From Lusitaniella coriacea LEGE 07157 (GTDB taxonomy: Bacteria > Cyanobacteriota > Cyanobacteriia > Cyanobacteriales > Spirulinaceae), in the NCBI RefSeq assembly GCF_015207425.1, contig NZ_JADEWZ010000019.1, positions 1-64,000 on the forward strand: DNA of 64,000 nt, in the 5' to 3' direction. The translations under genes and the position numbers were made by a program. Shown here one piece after another: positions 44,368-54,742 of this stretch. How positions within the stretch are numbered: the first letter of the stretch is position 1; every line of letters begins with the position of its first letter. The notes beneath the pieces are model-generated. The model ran no database searches. It was not told where the DNA came from and worked only from the letters and a program-made list of their open reading frames with translations.

Positions 44368-45780
44368 CTAGGATTTTGCCGGGACGGGTAAATTCGGACA
44401 GAAAAGTTCCGGTTTCTGGCGCACGCCAGGAATGCCCAAAACCACCAAAAGCATTAGCGTTCGGCTACACGTTAGGGCGGTAAACATACTCACCAGAACG
44501 CCGATTGCCAAAGTGACAGCAAATCCCCGAACTAACCCCGAACCGAGATAACCCAAAGCAGCGCAGGCGATGAGCGTCGTTACATTACTATCCAAAATAC
44601 TGGAGAAGGCGCGGTAGAAACCAGACTCCACCGAGCGATAGAGGGTTTTCCCATCTCGCAACTCCTCGCGGGTGCGCTCGAAAATGAGGACGTTGGCATC
44701 AACTGCCATGCCAATGCTGAGAATAAATCCGGCAATTCCGGGCAGGGTTAAGGTTACGCCGATGAGGGAATAACAGGCAAGGGTGAGAAGGGTGTAAATG
44801 GCAAGGGCAACGTTTGCCAGCGCGCCGGGAAGTCGGTAATAGATCACCATGAAAACAAAGACCAGCGCCAAACCTGCCAGTCCCGCAACAATACTGCGAT
44901 TGATGCTCTCGCGACCCAAGGTTGCACCGACGGTGCGATTTTCCACCACTTCAACTGGGAAGGGCAATGCGCCACCGCGAAGCTGAACCGCGAGGTCGTT
45001 CGCACTCTCAAGGGTAAAGCCCCCTGAAATGGTCGCTCGTCCCCCGGAAATCCCTGTTGCGGCGTACTCTGGCGCGACTGTGGGGGCGTTAATCAGGGCA
45101 TCATCGAGGAAGATGCCAATACTGCGACCCGTTCCTGCTAATTTTTTAGTTAATTCGGCAAATTTTTGACCGCCTTCGCCATCAAAATCGATCGCGACTT
45201 CCCATTGATTTCCCGATTGGGTGGGTCGAGCGGCAGCATTGGTGAGTCGTTTGCCCCCCAGTCCGACGGATTTGAACAATTCCGCGATCGCGTCATTCAC
45301 TTTATTCAACTCCTCTCGCACTTCTGCTAAAGCTTCCTCATCCGGTTCTTCACCGTTTTGGAGCAATGCTTGTTGCAGTACAACCTGCTCGCGCTCGCCC
45401 AAGCGAATTTGAAGCTCTTGGGGACTACTCTCTTGCACCTGCTCCCGGAACTCTAGCTGTGCGGTTCCCCCCAAAACCCGCTCTGCTTGCTGGGGATCGC
45501 TCACTCCTGGTAATTGCACCAAAATTTTATCAGCCCCGGCGGTTTGAACGATCGGTTCGGCAACCCCCAACCCATTCACCCGATTCTCCAGAACCCGCTT
45601 CACATCATTGAGGTTTTCTGGGGTCACCTCAGTCACTGTTTCAGTGGGTTTGACCTGAATCGTCAATTGCGCGCCGCCTCGCAGGTCTAACCCCAAGGAA
45701 AGGGGCAGTTGAATCAAGACGACCACCGCCGCCACAACCAATACCAAAATGAGGGCAATAATAGAACGCTGTTTTTGCAT
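44368..45780 (-). CDS. secD: protein translocase subunit SecD
   Basis: A 470-residue protein. N-terminal helix, then LGLDLRGGAQLTIQVKP, the P1 domain (VENRVNGLGVAEPIVQ, ILVQLPGVSDPQQAERVLGGTAQLEFR), LRGGALPFPVEVVENRTVGATLGRESI, and the membrane core GIAGFILSIGMAVDANVLIFERTREELRDGK. The length is normal for cyanobacteria. It is upstream of secF and 35 bp downstream of pdhB on the same strand. Confidence 0.96.
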   Translation of the reverse strand: MQKQRSIIALILVLVVAAVVVLIQLPLSLGLDLRGGAQLTIQVKPTETVTEVTPENLNDVKRVLENRVNGLGVAEPIVQTAGADKILVQLPGVSDPQQAERVLGGTAQLEFREQVQESSPQELQIRLGEREQVVLQQALLQNGEEPDEEALAEVREELNKVNDAIAELFKSVGLGGKRLTNAAARPTQSGNQWEVAIDFDGEGGQKFAELTKKLAGTGRSIGIFLDDALINAPTVAPEYAATGISGGRATISGGFTLESANDLAVQLRGGALPFPVEVVENRTVGATLGRESINRSIVAGLAGLALVFVFMVIYYRLPGALANVALAIYTLLTLACYSLIGVTLTLPGIAGFILSIGMAVDANVLIFERTREELRDGKTLYRSVESGFYRAFSSILDSNVTTLIACAALGYLGSGLVRGFAVTLAIGVLVSMFTALTCSRTLMLLVVLGIPGVRQKPELFCPNLPVPAKS

Positions 45781-45815
45781 TGTGTCCTTATGTTGACCGA
45801 CAAACGATCGCTCCC

Positions 45816-46799
45816 TTAAATTTGCAGTGCCATCATTTTCTCGACAGCTTCAGTGATTTGCTGGGGTTGCACGATCGTCAAGTTCTCTAACGTGCCATTG
45901 TAGGGCGTTGGAATATCCTGAGACGAGAGGCGCACCACCGGGGCATCTAATTCGTCAAAAAGCTGCTCGTTGATGCGAGCGACTAATTCCGCGCCAATTC
46001 CCCCAGTTCTCATACATTCTTCCACGATAATGACACGGTGGGTTTTGCGCACGGAAGCTCCAATGGTTTCCATATCTAGCGGTTTGAGGGAAATCAGATC
46101 GATGACCTCCGGATCGTAACCCTTCTTCTCCATTTGCTTCACCGCTTGCATGGCGTGATGCCGCATCCGCGAGTAGGTCAAAATCGTGACATCTTTTCCG
46201 GAGCGTACCACTTCCGCGCGATCGAGGGGAACGAGGTACTCATGGTCGGGTAAATTCTCCTTCAAGTTGTAGAGGAGAACGTGTTCAAAAAACAGTACGG
46301 GATTGTCATCGCGAATGGCAGACTTGAGCAAACCCTTGGCATTATAAGGAGTCGAGCAGGCAACGATTTTCAAACCGGGAACCGCTTGAAAATACGCTTC
46401 GAGACGTTGGGAATGTTCTGCACCCAACTGTCGTCCAACGCCACCGGGACCTCTAATCACCATTGGAATTTTAAAATTTCCGCCAGAGGTGTAGCGCAAC
46501 ATCCCCGCATTATTGGAAATTTGGTTAAAGGCAAGGAGCAAAAAGCCCATGTTCATGCCTTCAATAATGGGTCGCAATCCTGTCATCGCTGCACCGACGG
46601 CAATTCCGGTAAAACTGTTTTCGGCAATGGGAGTGTCGAGTACCCGCAAATCGCCATACTTTTTGCACAGGTCTTTGGTCACTTTGTAAGAACCGCCATA
46701 GTGACCGACATCTTCTCCCAAAACAAAGACTGTTTTATCGCGAGCCATTTCCTCATCCGTGGCTTCGCGTAAAGCGTTGAAGAACAGAGTTTCTGCCAT
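45816..46799 (-). CDS. pdhB: pyruvate dehydrogenase E1 component, beta subunit
   Basis: A 327-residue thiamine-diphosphate enzyme subunit. [79 protein letters not shown] contains the cofactor Glu (ENSFTG) and the conserved [25 protein letters not shown]. It combines with PdhA (not in the window) to decarboxylate pyruvate to acetyl-CoA. The order pdhB-secD-secF is a recurrent cyanobacterial arrangement. The 248-bp spacer upstream holds only a GGGCAGAGG microrepeat near 46850. Confidence 0.96.
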   Translation of the reverse strand: MAETLFFNALREATDEEMARDKTVFVLGEDVGHYGGSYKVTKDLCKKYGDLRVLDTPIAENSFTGIAVGAAMTGLRPIIEGMNMGFLLLAFNQISNNAGMLRYTSGGNFKIPMVIRGPGGVGRQLGAEHSQRLEAYFQAVPGLKIVACSTPYNAKGLLKSAIRDDNPVLFFEHVLLYNLKENLPDHEYLVPLDRAEVVRSGKDVTILTYSRMRHHAMQAVKQMEKKGYDPEVIDLISLKPLDMETIGASVRKTHRVIIVEECMRTGGIGAELVARINEQLFDELDAPVVRLSSQDIPTPYNGTLENLTIVQPQQITEAVEKMMALQI

Positions 46800-47047
46800 G
46801 CATCTATATCCCAGTAGAGTATCTGCGATCCTATCATTTTTCCGGAAGGGCAGAGGGCAGAGGACAGAAGAGAAAGGCTTGAAGGTTCAAGATTTCAGGG
46901 TTTGCCGTTGTCCTAACCCGAATGCGTAGTGCTATAAATCTATGAATCTCGAACTCGATCGTATTTTTATTTGCGTGCAACCCGAAGCGCCAGCGTTCTA
47001 TATAAAGAATTTTGATATCAAAGTTGGCGAAATCGATTTCACTGCTA

Positions 47048-49228
47048 TCAAGCGCTATCGCTCAATACCGCTTCAAAGGAGAATCCCGGTGCGGCTAAGA
47101 CAAAGAGGGTTGTGGGCAAATTGGCAGCTTTGGCTTGCAAACCTTCGTAGTATTGAATGAAATCCATATCTTCTTTGGGTGCAGCCATCCCCAGAAAAAT
47201 CAAATCGGCGTTTGCAGAAGACTCATGCAGGATGTCGTAGAAGGTGCGCCCTTCTGCCACCAGGACTTTGGGGGTTGCTTCAATGCGAAGGTCTTTAATC
47301 ATGCGCGTCAAATTCGTTTGCGCGGATTCGGCTGCCGCACTGTCACTCACGACCAGTTTGAGATAAACTTTAGCTGCTCGCCATTCAATATCGCTACACA
47401 ACAAATAGGCAAGTAAGAGCATCAAACTACCATTGGCTTGCAGTCCGCCCCACCACACGTCAATTCTACGACGGGTTCCAAACCCGCGATCGTGGTTTTC
47501 CCGAAAAATCACCAAACTGCGCTTGGCGCGGTGGATTTGTGCAATAGTTTCACAGTAGCGCGCGCGCCGCGAGGGTTCTTCGCTATCCCCCAGCAAAATC
47601 GTGTTGGGAACCAAAGGACCCAATCCATAGGTTTCCACCAATTGCTCTGCACCCGCAAAAGGATCCGGGGCGGTAATCACCCGAACCAATGCTTGTACGC
47701 TGCGGCGTTCGAGATAATCGCGAATGGTTTTTTCGAGTTCTGCTTGCTGGGCAACGTCGCGGGAACCGCTAGGAAGAATGCTAGAAACTGTTACTAAACC
47801 GCGATTGTGGGTAAAGGCATCGGCGAGTTCGATGAGGAACCAACGCTTTGTGGGCGCGCCGGAGAGGACGAGAATATGAGGTCGCCAGTTTTTCGGATCT
47901 TCGCTGTGACCGATTTGCAACAATCCCGTCCGCAACAGTGCCATCCACAATCCCCGTCGCACATCACCCCAAGTGGCTATCAATTCTCGCTGTTGCAGCC
48001 ACAAATAAATCCCCAAAACTACGAGTGCAGCGACAACGGTGGCAATGGGGTCGATTAAAAACATCACCACCAAACAGCCTAACGCCCCTAATAGGGACAA
48101 CGACCAATGCACCCGAAAGGTGGGACGGAAGGAGGGACTTTGCAGGAACCCTTCAATCCCAGCAGAGACGTTCAAGACTAAATAGGTTGTCAGGAAGAAC
48201 ATGGTGAGAACCGGGGCAATCAGGTTCAATTCGCCGATGCAAACTGTGGCAATGGCAACGACTAGAGTCACCGCAGTACCGATGCGCGGTTCGTCTTTTT
48301 CGCCGCTACCCTGTCCGAGAAACTGCATCCAACGGGGCAGAACCCCATCCCTGGCTAAGGCTTGAAGGACGCGCGGCGCGCCAAGAATGCTGCCGATCGC
48401 GCTGCTGAGGGTTGCCCCCCACACGCCGAGTAAAATAGCAGGACCCCAAAATGCCATTTGTTGCATGATTAGGGGGTTTTCAATTAGGGTCAAAGCGTCG
48501 GCGCGCGTTGCCAAAACGATAGGCAGTCCCATGTACACGACATAGCCTGTCCCAACTGCTGCGAGGGTTCCCACGGGAATCGCGCGACTGGGGTCGCGCA
48601 GGTCACCAGACATACTCACTCCGGCCATAATCCCGGTGACAGCAGGGAAAAAGACCGCAAAGACCGTCCAGAAGGGTTCTGAGTTGCGTTCCGCAGCGCC
48701 CCACATTTCAACGGTGGTGGGTTCGATGGGATGTCCGAAGAGGAAAGAAATGAGGGAAAGCGCGATCGCGCCCATAATGATGTACTGGGTCCGAATGGCA
48801 ATTTCTGCCGAGACGATCGCTAAAATGGCGACTAATGCTGTGGTAACTAGGGCGACGTAAACTTGATTGAGTTGCGGGAAAGTGGTGGCAAGACTTTCAG
48901 CAAAACCCAAGGTGTAGAGTGCGACGGAGAGGGCTTGAGCGAAGTAAAGGGGGATTCCGACTGCACCGCCGGTTTCAATGCCCAAAGAGCGGCTGATCAT
49001 ATAGTATGCCCCGCCGACTCGAACCACGCGATCGGTCGCGATCGCGCTGATGGAAAGAGCGGTTAACAAGGTAATACTTGTAGCGAGGGTGACGATAATC
49101 AACGTTCCCAATAAACCGACATTTCCGACCACCCAACCGAAGCGCAGGTACATGATCACGCCGAGAATGGTCAGAATGGATGGCGTATAAACCCCGCCGA
49201 AGGTTCCCAACCCTGATTTTTCTGTCAT
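47048..49228 (-). CDS. cation-chloride cotransporter-type (SLC12-like) transporter
   Basis: About 726 residues from ATG 49226-49228; the TTG at 49243 is weaker. LGTFGGVYTPSILTILGVIMYLRFGWVVGNVGLLGT is the CCC/APC-fold start, and GGAYYMISRSLGIETGGAVGIPLYFAQALSVALYTLGFAESLATTFP and FFPAVTGIMAGVSMSGDLRDPSRAIPVGTLAAV are cotransporter signatures. Twelve helices run to about residue 410. A cytosolic regulatory domain follows (HILVLSGAPTKRWFLIELADAF, ADLIFLGMAAPKEDMDFIQYYEGL) of the USP-like type found in these proteins. It probably couples Cl- to K+ or Na+ transport. The ion set is not deducible. Confidence 0.85.
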   Translation of the reverse strand: MTEKSGLGTFGGVYTPSILTILGVIMYLRFGWVVGNVGLLGTLIIVTLATSITLLTALSISAIATDRVVRVGGAYYMISRSLGIETGGAVGIPLYFAQALSVALYTLGFAESLATTFPQLNQVYVALVTTALVAILAIVSAEIAIRTQYIIMGAIALSLISFLFGHPIEPTTVEMWGAAERNSEPFWTVFAVFFPAVTGIMAGVSMSGDLRDPSRAIPVGTLAAVGTGYVVYMGLPIVLATRADALTLIENPLIMQQMAFWGPAILLGVWGATLSSAIGSILGAPRVLQALARDGVLPRWMQFLGQGSGEKDEPRIGTAVTLVVAIATVCIGELNLIAPVLTMFFLTTYLVLNVSAGIEGFLQSPSFRPTFRVHWSLSLLGALGCLVVMFLIDPIATVVAALVVLGIYLWLQQRELIATWGDVRRGLWMALLRTGLLQIGHSEDPKNWRPHILVLSGAPTKRWFLIELADAFTHNRGLVTVSSILPSGSRDVAQQAELEKTIRDYLERRSVQALVRVITAPDPFAGAEQLVETYGLGPLVPNTILLGDSEEPSRRARYCETIAQIHRAKRSLVIFRENHDRGFGTRRRIDVWWGGLQANGSLMLLLAYLLCSDIEWRAAKVYLKLVVSDSAAAESAQTNLTRMIKDLRIEATPKVLVAEGRTFYDILHESSANADLIFLGMAAPKEDMDFIQYYEGLQAKAANLPTTLFVLAAPGFSFEAVLSDSA

Positions 49229-49420
49229 TTTTTTTGTGTGCAAAGACCGTGATTGTTGATGTTAATTTATCTTAGATGCGTCCCTTTAAAGGCAATATAT
49301 GGAGTGCTACCCAGGATTGATGGGGAGATGGGGAGACGCGGTGAAATATCTGTCGCATTATTTTTGCAATTTACGCTTAATGTGTATTCGTTACTCAAAC
49401 CCTGACTCTAACGAACTATT

Positions 49421-50629
49421 ATGACGGAAATTTACCCCAATCCCGCAAAATTCCACCCCTTAACGCTCTCTCGAATGCAAGGGGTGCAGTCTCCGATTAT
49501 TCCCATTGTGGGGGAATGGATTCGCACTACGCCCGGTACGATTTCTTTGGGTCAAGGGGTAGTTTATTACAGTCCGCCTCCTGAAGCGATTGAGCAAATT
49601 TCCCAGTTTCTCGCCCAGCCAAATAACCATCGCTATCAAGGGGTTCGGGGGATGCCGCCTCTATTGGACGCGATTGAGAAAAAACTCGTTGCAGAGAATG
49701 GGATTGAGATGAATGGGGATAACGCCATTGTTGTTACGGGGGGGAGCAATATGGCGTTTATGAATGGGGTTTTAGCGATTACGCAGCCAGGGGATGAGAT
49801 TATTCTGTCCGTCCCTTATTATTTCAATCACGAAATGGCGATCGCGATCGCGGGATGTCGTTCGATTCTCGTTCCGACGGATGAGAACTATCAATTGCGT
49901 CCCCAGGCGATTGCCGATGCGATTACCCCCAAAACCAAAGCAGTGGTGACGATTTCTCCCAATAACCCCACCGGGGTTGTCTATCCCGAAGCCCTTTTAG
50001 CCGCAGTTAATCAATTATGCCGCGATCGCGGAATTTATCATATCACCGACGAAGCCTACGAATACTTTACCTATAACAACGCACGCCATATCTCCCCCGC
50101 ATCCTTTCCCCACAGCAGCAACCACACGATTTCCCTCTTCAGCCTCTCCAAAGCTTACGGATTTGCCAGTTGGCGCATCGGTTATATGGTCGTTCCCCAA
50201 CACCTTCTCGATGCCGTGAAAAAGATTCAAGATACAATCCTCATTTGTCCCCCCGTTATCTCCCAATACGCTGCTATCGGGGCTTTACAGGCGGGTAAAG
50301 CTTATTGTAAGGAACATTTGGGCGCGATCGCGTCCGTGCGAGAACAAGTGCTAAATTCCCTCCAACCCCTTAAAGAATACTGCACCCTTGCCCCCACCGA
50401 CGGCGCATTCTACCTCTTCCTCAAAATTTATACCCCCCTAGACCCCCTCAAACTCGTCGAACGACTGATTTGCGAACATCGCGTTGCCGTCATTCCCGGC
50501 ACAACTTTCGGGCAAACCCAAGGCTGTTATCTCCGCCTTGCCTACGGCGCACTGCAAAAAGAAACCGCCGCCGAAGGAATCGAGCGATTTGTTCGGGGTT
50601 TGACCGAGATTCTAAGCAATTTGTCGTAA
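49421..50629 (+). CDS. class I/II PLP-dependent aminotransferase
   Basis: A 402-residue fold-type I enzyme. SLGQGVVYYSPPPEAIEQISQFL and HRYQGVRGMPPLLDAIEKKL form the substrate entry, VVTGGSNMAFMNGVLAITQPGDEIILSVPYYFNHEMAI the cofactor-ring segment, and SPNNPTGVVYPEALL carries the Asn/Pro motif. ITDEAYEYF and SLSKAYGFASWRIGYM (the Schiff-base Lys, about residue 240) complete the site. The amino-group donor and acceptor cannot be read from the sequence. It is a plausible aspartate or methionine-salvage-type enzyme. Monocistronic. Confidence 0.88.
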   Translation: MTEIYPNPAKFHPLTLSRMQGVQSPIIPIVGEWIRTTPGTISLGQGVVYYSPPPEAIEQISQFLAQPNNHRYQGVRGMPPLLDAIEKKLVAENGIEMNGDNAIVVTGGSNMAFMNGVLAITQPGDEIILSVPYYFNHEMAIAIAGCRSILVPTDENYQLRPQAIADAITPKTKAVVTISPNNPTGVVYPEALLAAVNQLCRDRGIYHITDEAYEYFTYNNARHISPASFPHSSNHTISLFSLSKAYGFASWRIGYMVVPQHLLDAVKKIQDTILICPPVISQYAAIGALQAGKAYCKEHLGAIASVREQVLNSLQPLKEYCTLAPTDGAFYLFLKIYTPLDPLKLVERLICEHRVAVIPGTTFGQTQGCYLRLAYGALQKETAAEGIERFVRGLTEILSNLS

Positions 50630-50672
50630 TTGGCTCAATTTGAGAGTTATATAGCTGAAAGAAATGAAAATA

Positions 50673-51425
50673 CTATCCAAAACGATAGCCAAAACCGCGC
50701 ACGGTAATAATATATTGCGGCTTACTGGGGTCTTCCTCCAACTTCTCGCGCAACCACCGAATGTGAACGTCAACCGTCTTCGTATCCCCCAAGAAATCGG
50801 GTCCCCAAACTTGATCGATGAGGTGTTCCCGCGACCAAACTCGCCGAGGATAGCTCATAAACAACTCCAGCAAGCGAAACTCCTTGGGCGATAAATTCGC
50901 CTCCTGGGAACGCACCGTTACGCGACATTCCACCGGAGAGAGGGTAATATCCTTAAATTGCAGAACTGGAGATTGGGGAGAGTTTGTAAAGCGTTGGCGG
51001 CGAATTAAAGCGCGACAGCGAGCCACCAATTCTTGCATACTGAAGGGTTTCGTTAAATAATCATCCGCACCCACTTCTAATCCCAAAACGCGATCTGTTT
51101 CGCTTGCCTTCGCGCTGAGAATTAAAATCGGGACGATATTGCCTTGATAGCGAAGTAACCGACAAATATCAAGACCATTAATTTGCGGTAACATCAAGTC
51201 CAAAATCACTAAATCAATCGTCGGTTGGTTAAGATTAGATTCTGGGTTTTGCAAAAAACCTAATGCTGTCTGTCCGTCGGTGGCAGCAATAACTTCGTAT
51301 CCTTGCTCCCTCAAAGCCAAAACCACCATTTCTCTGATTAAATCTTCATCTTCCACCACCAAAATACGAGTTGTTTGAGATAGCTTCGTATCAGCGGAAC
51401 TCTGCGGTCTGTCGAGAGATAGCAT
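50673..51425 (-). CDS. OmpR/PhoB-family response regulator
   Basis: A 250-residue protein. Receiver domain at about 19-140 with acidic pocket VVEDEDL, the phosphorylated Asp in DLVILDLMLPQINGLD, Ser in ILILSAKA and Lys in DDYLTKPF. Winged-helix DNA-binding domain at 150-250 (LSPKEFRLLELFMSYPRRVWSREHLIDQVWGPDFLGDTKTVDVHIRWLREKLEEDPSKPQYIITVRGFGYRFG). No histidine kinase is adjacent, so its partner is elsewhere. It resembles cyanobacterial NblR/SphR-like regulators, but I cannot assign one. It is divergent from the creatininase-family gene. Confidence 0.88.
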   Translation of the reverse strand: MLSLDRPQSSADTKLSQTTRILVVEDEDLIREMVVLALREQGYEVIAATDGQTALGFLQNPESNLNQPTIDLVILDLMLPQINGLDICRLLRYQGNIVPILILSAKASETDRVLGLEVGADDYLTKPFSMQELVARCRALIRRQRFTNSPQSPVLQFKDITLSPVECRVTVRSQEANLSPKEFRLLELFMSYPRRVWSREHLIDQVWGPDFLGDTKTVDVHIRWLREKLEEDPSKPQYIITVRGFGYRFG

Positions 51426-51503
51426 AAAAAAGCAGTTGATTGAGTTGTAATAACAATTTTCTGCGTCCGAAACACAGATTCACTTTACCTCGAAATTGTC
51501 TCT

Positions 51504-52247
51504 ATGCTGCTCCAATTAAGCACTTGGCAAGAAATTGAAACCTACCTCGAACGCTCTCAAGGTATTATTCTCCCCATCGGTTCAACTGAACAACACGGAC
51601 CTACTGGATTAATCGGCACAGATGCAATTTGCGCCGAAGCGATCGCGCGAGGGGTTGGAGAGGCAACACAAACAATTGTTGCTCCAACAATTAATGTAGG
51701 GATGGCGCTTCATCACACTGCATTCCCCGGAACCATTAGCCTTCGTCCCAGCACCCTGATACAAGTTCTTAAAGACTATCTTACCTGCTTAAACCGCTCT
51801 GGTTTTAACCGATTTTTCTTCATTAACGGTCATGGGGGCAATATTGCCACGCTCAAAGCTGCTTTTGCTGAAATCTATTACGATCTCGCCTTATCCCTCC
51901 CCGACGCGCCTCCGATTCGCTGTCGTGTGGGAAACTGGTTTATGTGCGGTTCTGTTTACAAACTGGCGAAAGAGTTGTACGGGAGAGAGGAAGGTTCTCA
52001 TGCAACGCCGAGTGAGGTTGCTTTAACCCAATACCTTTATCCCGATTTCATTAAAACGGCTTCTCTTCCGCCAAAAGTGGCTTCGGGCTATCCCATTTAT
52101 AGCGCAACAGACTTCCGAAGTCACTATCCAGATGGGCGCATGGGGTCTAATCCTGATTTGGCAACACCCGAACAGGGAAAGCAGTTTTATGAAAGGGCGG
52201 TGAAGGAGTTGAGTAGTAAGTATTTGGAGTTTTTGAGTAGCGATTGA
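51504..52247 (+). CDS. creatininase family amidohydrolase
   Basis: A 247-residue protein. The creatininase/formamide hydrolase metal ligands are visible: ILPIGSTEQHGPTGLIGTDAICAEA (Glu, His, Asp), MALHHTAFPGTISLRP (His), FINGHGGNIATLKA (His), and EEGSHATPSEVALT (Glu/His). It probably hydrolyses a cyclic amide or peptide-like bond with two divalent metals. The natural substrate in cyanobacteria is not established. There is no partner gene in the neighbourhood. Confidence 0.85.
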   Translation: MLLQLSTWQEIETYLERSQGIILPIGSTEQHGPTGLIGTDAICAEAIARGVGEATQTIVAPTINVGMALHHTAFPGTISLRPSTLIQVLKDYLTCLNRSGFNRFFFINGHGGNIATLKAAFAEIYYDLALSLPDAPPIRCRVGNWFMCGSVYKLAKELYGREEGSHATPSEVALTQYLYPDFIKTASLPPKVASGYPIYSATDFRSHYPDGRMGSNPDLATPEQGKQFYERAVKELSSKYLEFLSSD

Positions 52248-52307
52248 TGTAGCTATAGCGAAGAATATTAGGGCATCAGTGAAGATGAGCTGGGGAGAGA
52301 TCCCCCG

Positions 52308-53468
52308 TCACCCCGTCACCTCGTCACCCCGTCTATCCCACGGGGAGATAATCCCGTCTCCTTGAACGCGCAATCGCCGTCCCCGCCAGTAAACGCTGTT
52401 TCCGAATGCTCCCATTGCCCAAACCAGCACACTGAGAAAATCCCGTAAAGGGACGATCCAAAGCCAGCGCAGGAGTTTCGGGCAGTTGAGGAGGAGGAGA
52501 GCGATGAGGACTTGCAGGTAGCGAATGAGCCACGCGATCGCGCAAATGATAATCCCTTGTGCATGAAACCCAGGGAGGAACAGTAATGGCAGGGAAAAAA
52601 TCGTACCGTAGCAAAAGATCATCGTGTAATATTGTGCGCCGCGATTGAAGCGAATGGTTCTCGCCCACCGCAGTTCTCGCTGGAACACGTCGCGAAGGCT
52701 TTCTTTGCCCGTATCTGAGTTGAGAATGTAGCGGGACAGTTCAACGCGATATCCGGCTGCTGCGGCACGTTTGCCGATGTTGTAATCGGAGCCAATGCGA
52801 TTGAGGTGCAATCCGTCGTAGTCTGTGAGGGTGGATTTTCGCGTGGCGATGGTTGCACCCACCGCGCAGCGCAAACCACCATCGAGGATGCGAGCGAGAA
52901 GGAGGCTGGGGATGAAGTCAATGCAACGCCCGTAGGACGCGATCGCGCCCCCAAGAGATTCGGGATTGTGTCCCACAAAGGCACAGGTAACCATTCCCAC
53001 TTCCGGATCCGCTAAGGGAGCGGTTACGGTGCGAATATAGTCTTTATTGACGCGAATATCGCTATCTACGAAGATAATGACCTCATTTTTTGCTTCTTCT
53101 AGGAGATAGCTGAGGGTGCTGTCTTTATGGTTGATGCCGCGCGGTTCTAGACCCACTTTTAGACGCGATCGCGCGGGGAAGGTGGCAACCAATTTCTCTA
53201 ACACCACAACTGCCGGATCTTTGGGATCGACAACGCCAAATAAAACCTCGTAGTTCGGATAATCCTGCTGGCACAGGGACGACCAATTCTCCCACGCTCC
53301 CGTATCTAACCCGCAAACAGGCACCATAATTGAAACGGGAGGATCGTCAGATTTCAGCGCGCGATCGGGTTGAGTGAAAAAATAAAGCGTACACCCCAAA
53401 CAGGCAAGATAGAAGACGATCGCGCCCAAGGTGAGAATAATCAACAAACTTCCGAGGACAGTAGTCAT
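52308..53468 (-). CDS. HpnI/ceramide-glucosyltransferase-like family 2 glycosyltransferase
   Basis: A 386-residue protein. N-terminal helix (LLIILTLGAIVFYLACLGCTLYFF), then PPVSIMVPVCGLDTGAWENWSSLCQQDYPNYEVLFGV, EVIIFVDSDIRVNKDY (DxD), AVGATIATRKSTLTDY, GSDYNIGKRA and the processive-type QRELRWART motif. C-terminal helices follow. It belongs with ceramide-type and hopanoid (HpnI) N-acetylglucosaminyltransferases. The last residues (GDEVTG) are encoded by a GTCACCCCGTC microrepeat, so the native C-terminus may be slightly shorter. A sugar-lipid role is inferred. Confidence 0.8.
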   Translation of the reverse strand: MTTVLGSLLIILTLGAIVFYLACLGCTLYFFTQPDRALKSDDPPVSIMVPVCGLDTGAWENWSSLCQQDYPNYEVLFGVVDPKDPAVVVLEKLVATFPARSRLKVGLEPRGINHKDSTLSYLLEEAKNEVIIFVDSDIRVNKDYIRTVTAPLADPEVGMVTCAFVGHNPESLGGAIASYGRCIDFIPSLLLARILDGGLRCAVGATIATRKSTLTDYDGLHLNRIGSDYNIGKRAAAAGYRVELSRYILNSDTGKESLRDVFQRELRWARTIRFNRGAQYYTMIFCYGTIFSLPLLFLPGFHAQGIIICAIAWLIRYLQVLIALLLLNCPKLLRWLWIVPLRDFLSVLVWAMGAFGNSVYWRGRRLRVQGDGIISPWDRRGDEVTG

Positions 53469-53565
53469 CGATCCCTAAATATGAAATAGTTTTAAGTTTG
53501 CTACACAAGGCTGACGGGGTGACAGGGTGACGGGGAGAGTAGGTTTTTGGCTGACACCTGACGGC

Positions 53566-54699
53566 TTACTTAAGATTCGACAGAGCTTCTTCAACCACTT
53601 TAAACCCGCTCTCGTTGCCTTGTTGCTGATAAAGATCGCGAGCCTGTTCGAGGGCTTCAACCGCTTCAGAACGCCGACCGCGCCCTGCTAAGGCTAAACC
53701 GAGATTGTAGTGCGCTGCGGCACTTTCCGGGGTCAATTCAGTGACGCGACGGAAGGCAATAATTGCCATGAGATATTCTTGCTGTTCGAGGAAAACTTTC
53801 CCAATGGCAGCTTGTGTCTCGGCAGAGTTGGGTTCGAGTGCCGCCGCTTCTTGATAGGCTTTTTTAGCATCCGCAACGTTCCCCTGTTCTTGGAGAAGTT
53901 GACCCATTTGCAGGTACAGCGTTGCATTTTGCGGCTGCAAGCGGACGACTTTTTTGAGTGTGGTCAGTCCCGCTTCGGAGTTACCGGTTTTGATGTACGC
54001 GATCGCCAATTGTTGCAGAATACTGGGGTCGTTTGGGGTTTGCTGAATTGCCGATTGCAGGACGTTAATGGCTTCTTGGGGCTTGTCCTGTTCGAGCAAG
54101 GCGGTTCCAATTAAGGCATAAATCCCGCTATATTCGGGGTTGAGGGCGATGGCTCGTTCGTAAACTTGAATAGCTTCGTTATACTTCCCGCTCTCTAGTA
54201 AAACAAATCCCCATCCTAAATAGGTGTTGAGGCTGTTGGGATTGAATTGAGCGGCTTGCTGATAGGCGGCTGCGGCACGGGCGTTATCACCGTTTTTCGC
54301 TAAACTGTAACCTAGGGCGTAGTGAAAATCGGCGTTATTGGGTTCGAGGGCGAGGGCTTGTTGATAGGATTGAGCTGCTGCTGTGTAGTTGCCCAATCGA
54401 GCTTGCAGGTAGCCGATTCCGGAGTGAATTTTGGCATTTTCGCGATCGAGGGCTGCGGCTTGTTGATAGGACGCGATCGCGTTGTTATAATCGCCCGCAT
54501 CAAAAAATTCGCGTCCCTGACGCAATAATTCGTTGAGCTGCTGTCGATTCGTTTGTTGCGCGAGCAGAATTGGAGGACTGCTTTGAGCGGCGACAGGACG
54601 AATGGGGGCAATATCGATTAAGAGTAAGCCCGCGACCAGGGAAAGGGTTGTGTTGAGGAGGAATTGTTTTGACACGGCTAGTTGATTTTTGTTCTCCAT
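53566..54699 (-). CDS. exported TPR repeat protein
   Basis: About 377 residues from ATG 54697-54699; a longer frame to 54729 is unlikely. Signal peptide FLLNTTLSLVAGLLLIDIAPIRPVAAQ, then nine or ten consecutive 34-residue TPR units (GDYNNAIASYQQAAALDRENAKIHSGIGYLQARLG pattern, with LEPNNADFHYALGY, LNPEYSGIYALIG and so on), ending in a short helix. It forms a protein-binding superhelix in the periplasm. It starts 43 bp after the kinase gene upstream on the same strand, so the pair is likely one operon. Confidence 0.85.
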   Translation of the reverse strand: MENKNQLAVSKQFLLNTTLSLVAGLLLIDIAPIRPVAAQSSPPILLAQQTNRQQLNELLRQGREFFDAGDYNNAIASYQQAAALDRENAKIHSGIGYLQARLGNYTAAAQSYQQALALEPNNADFHYALGYSLAKNGDNARAAAAYQQAAQFNPNSLNTYLGWGFVLLESGKYNEAIQVYERAIALNPEYSGIYALIGTALLEQDKPQEAINVLQSAIQQTPNDPSILQQLAIAYIKTGNSEAGLTTLKKVVRLQPQNATLYLQMGQLLQEQGNVADAKKAYQEAAALEPNSAETQAAIGKVFLEQQEYLMAIIAFRRVTELTPESAAAHYNLGLALAGRGRRSEAVEALEQARDLYQQQGNESGFKVVEEALSNLK

Positions 54700-54742
54700 G
54701 CAATCAAATTTACCAATATTAACATACACGCTATTTCTACTC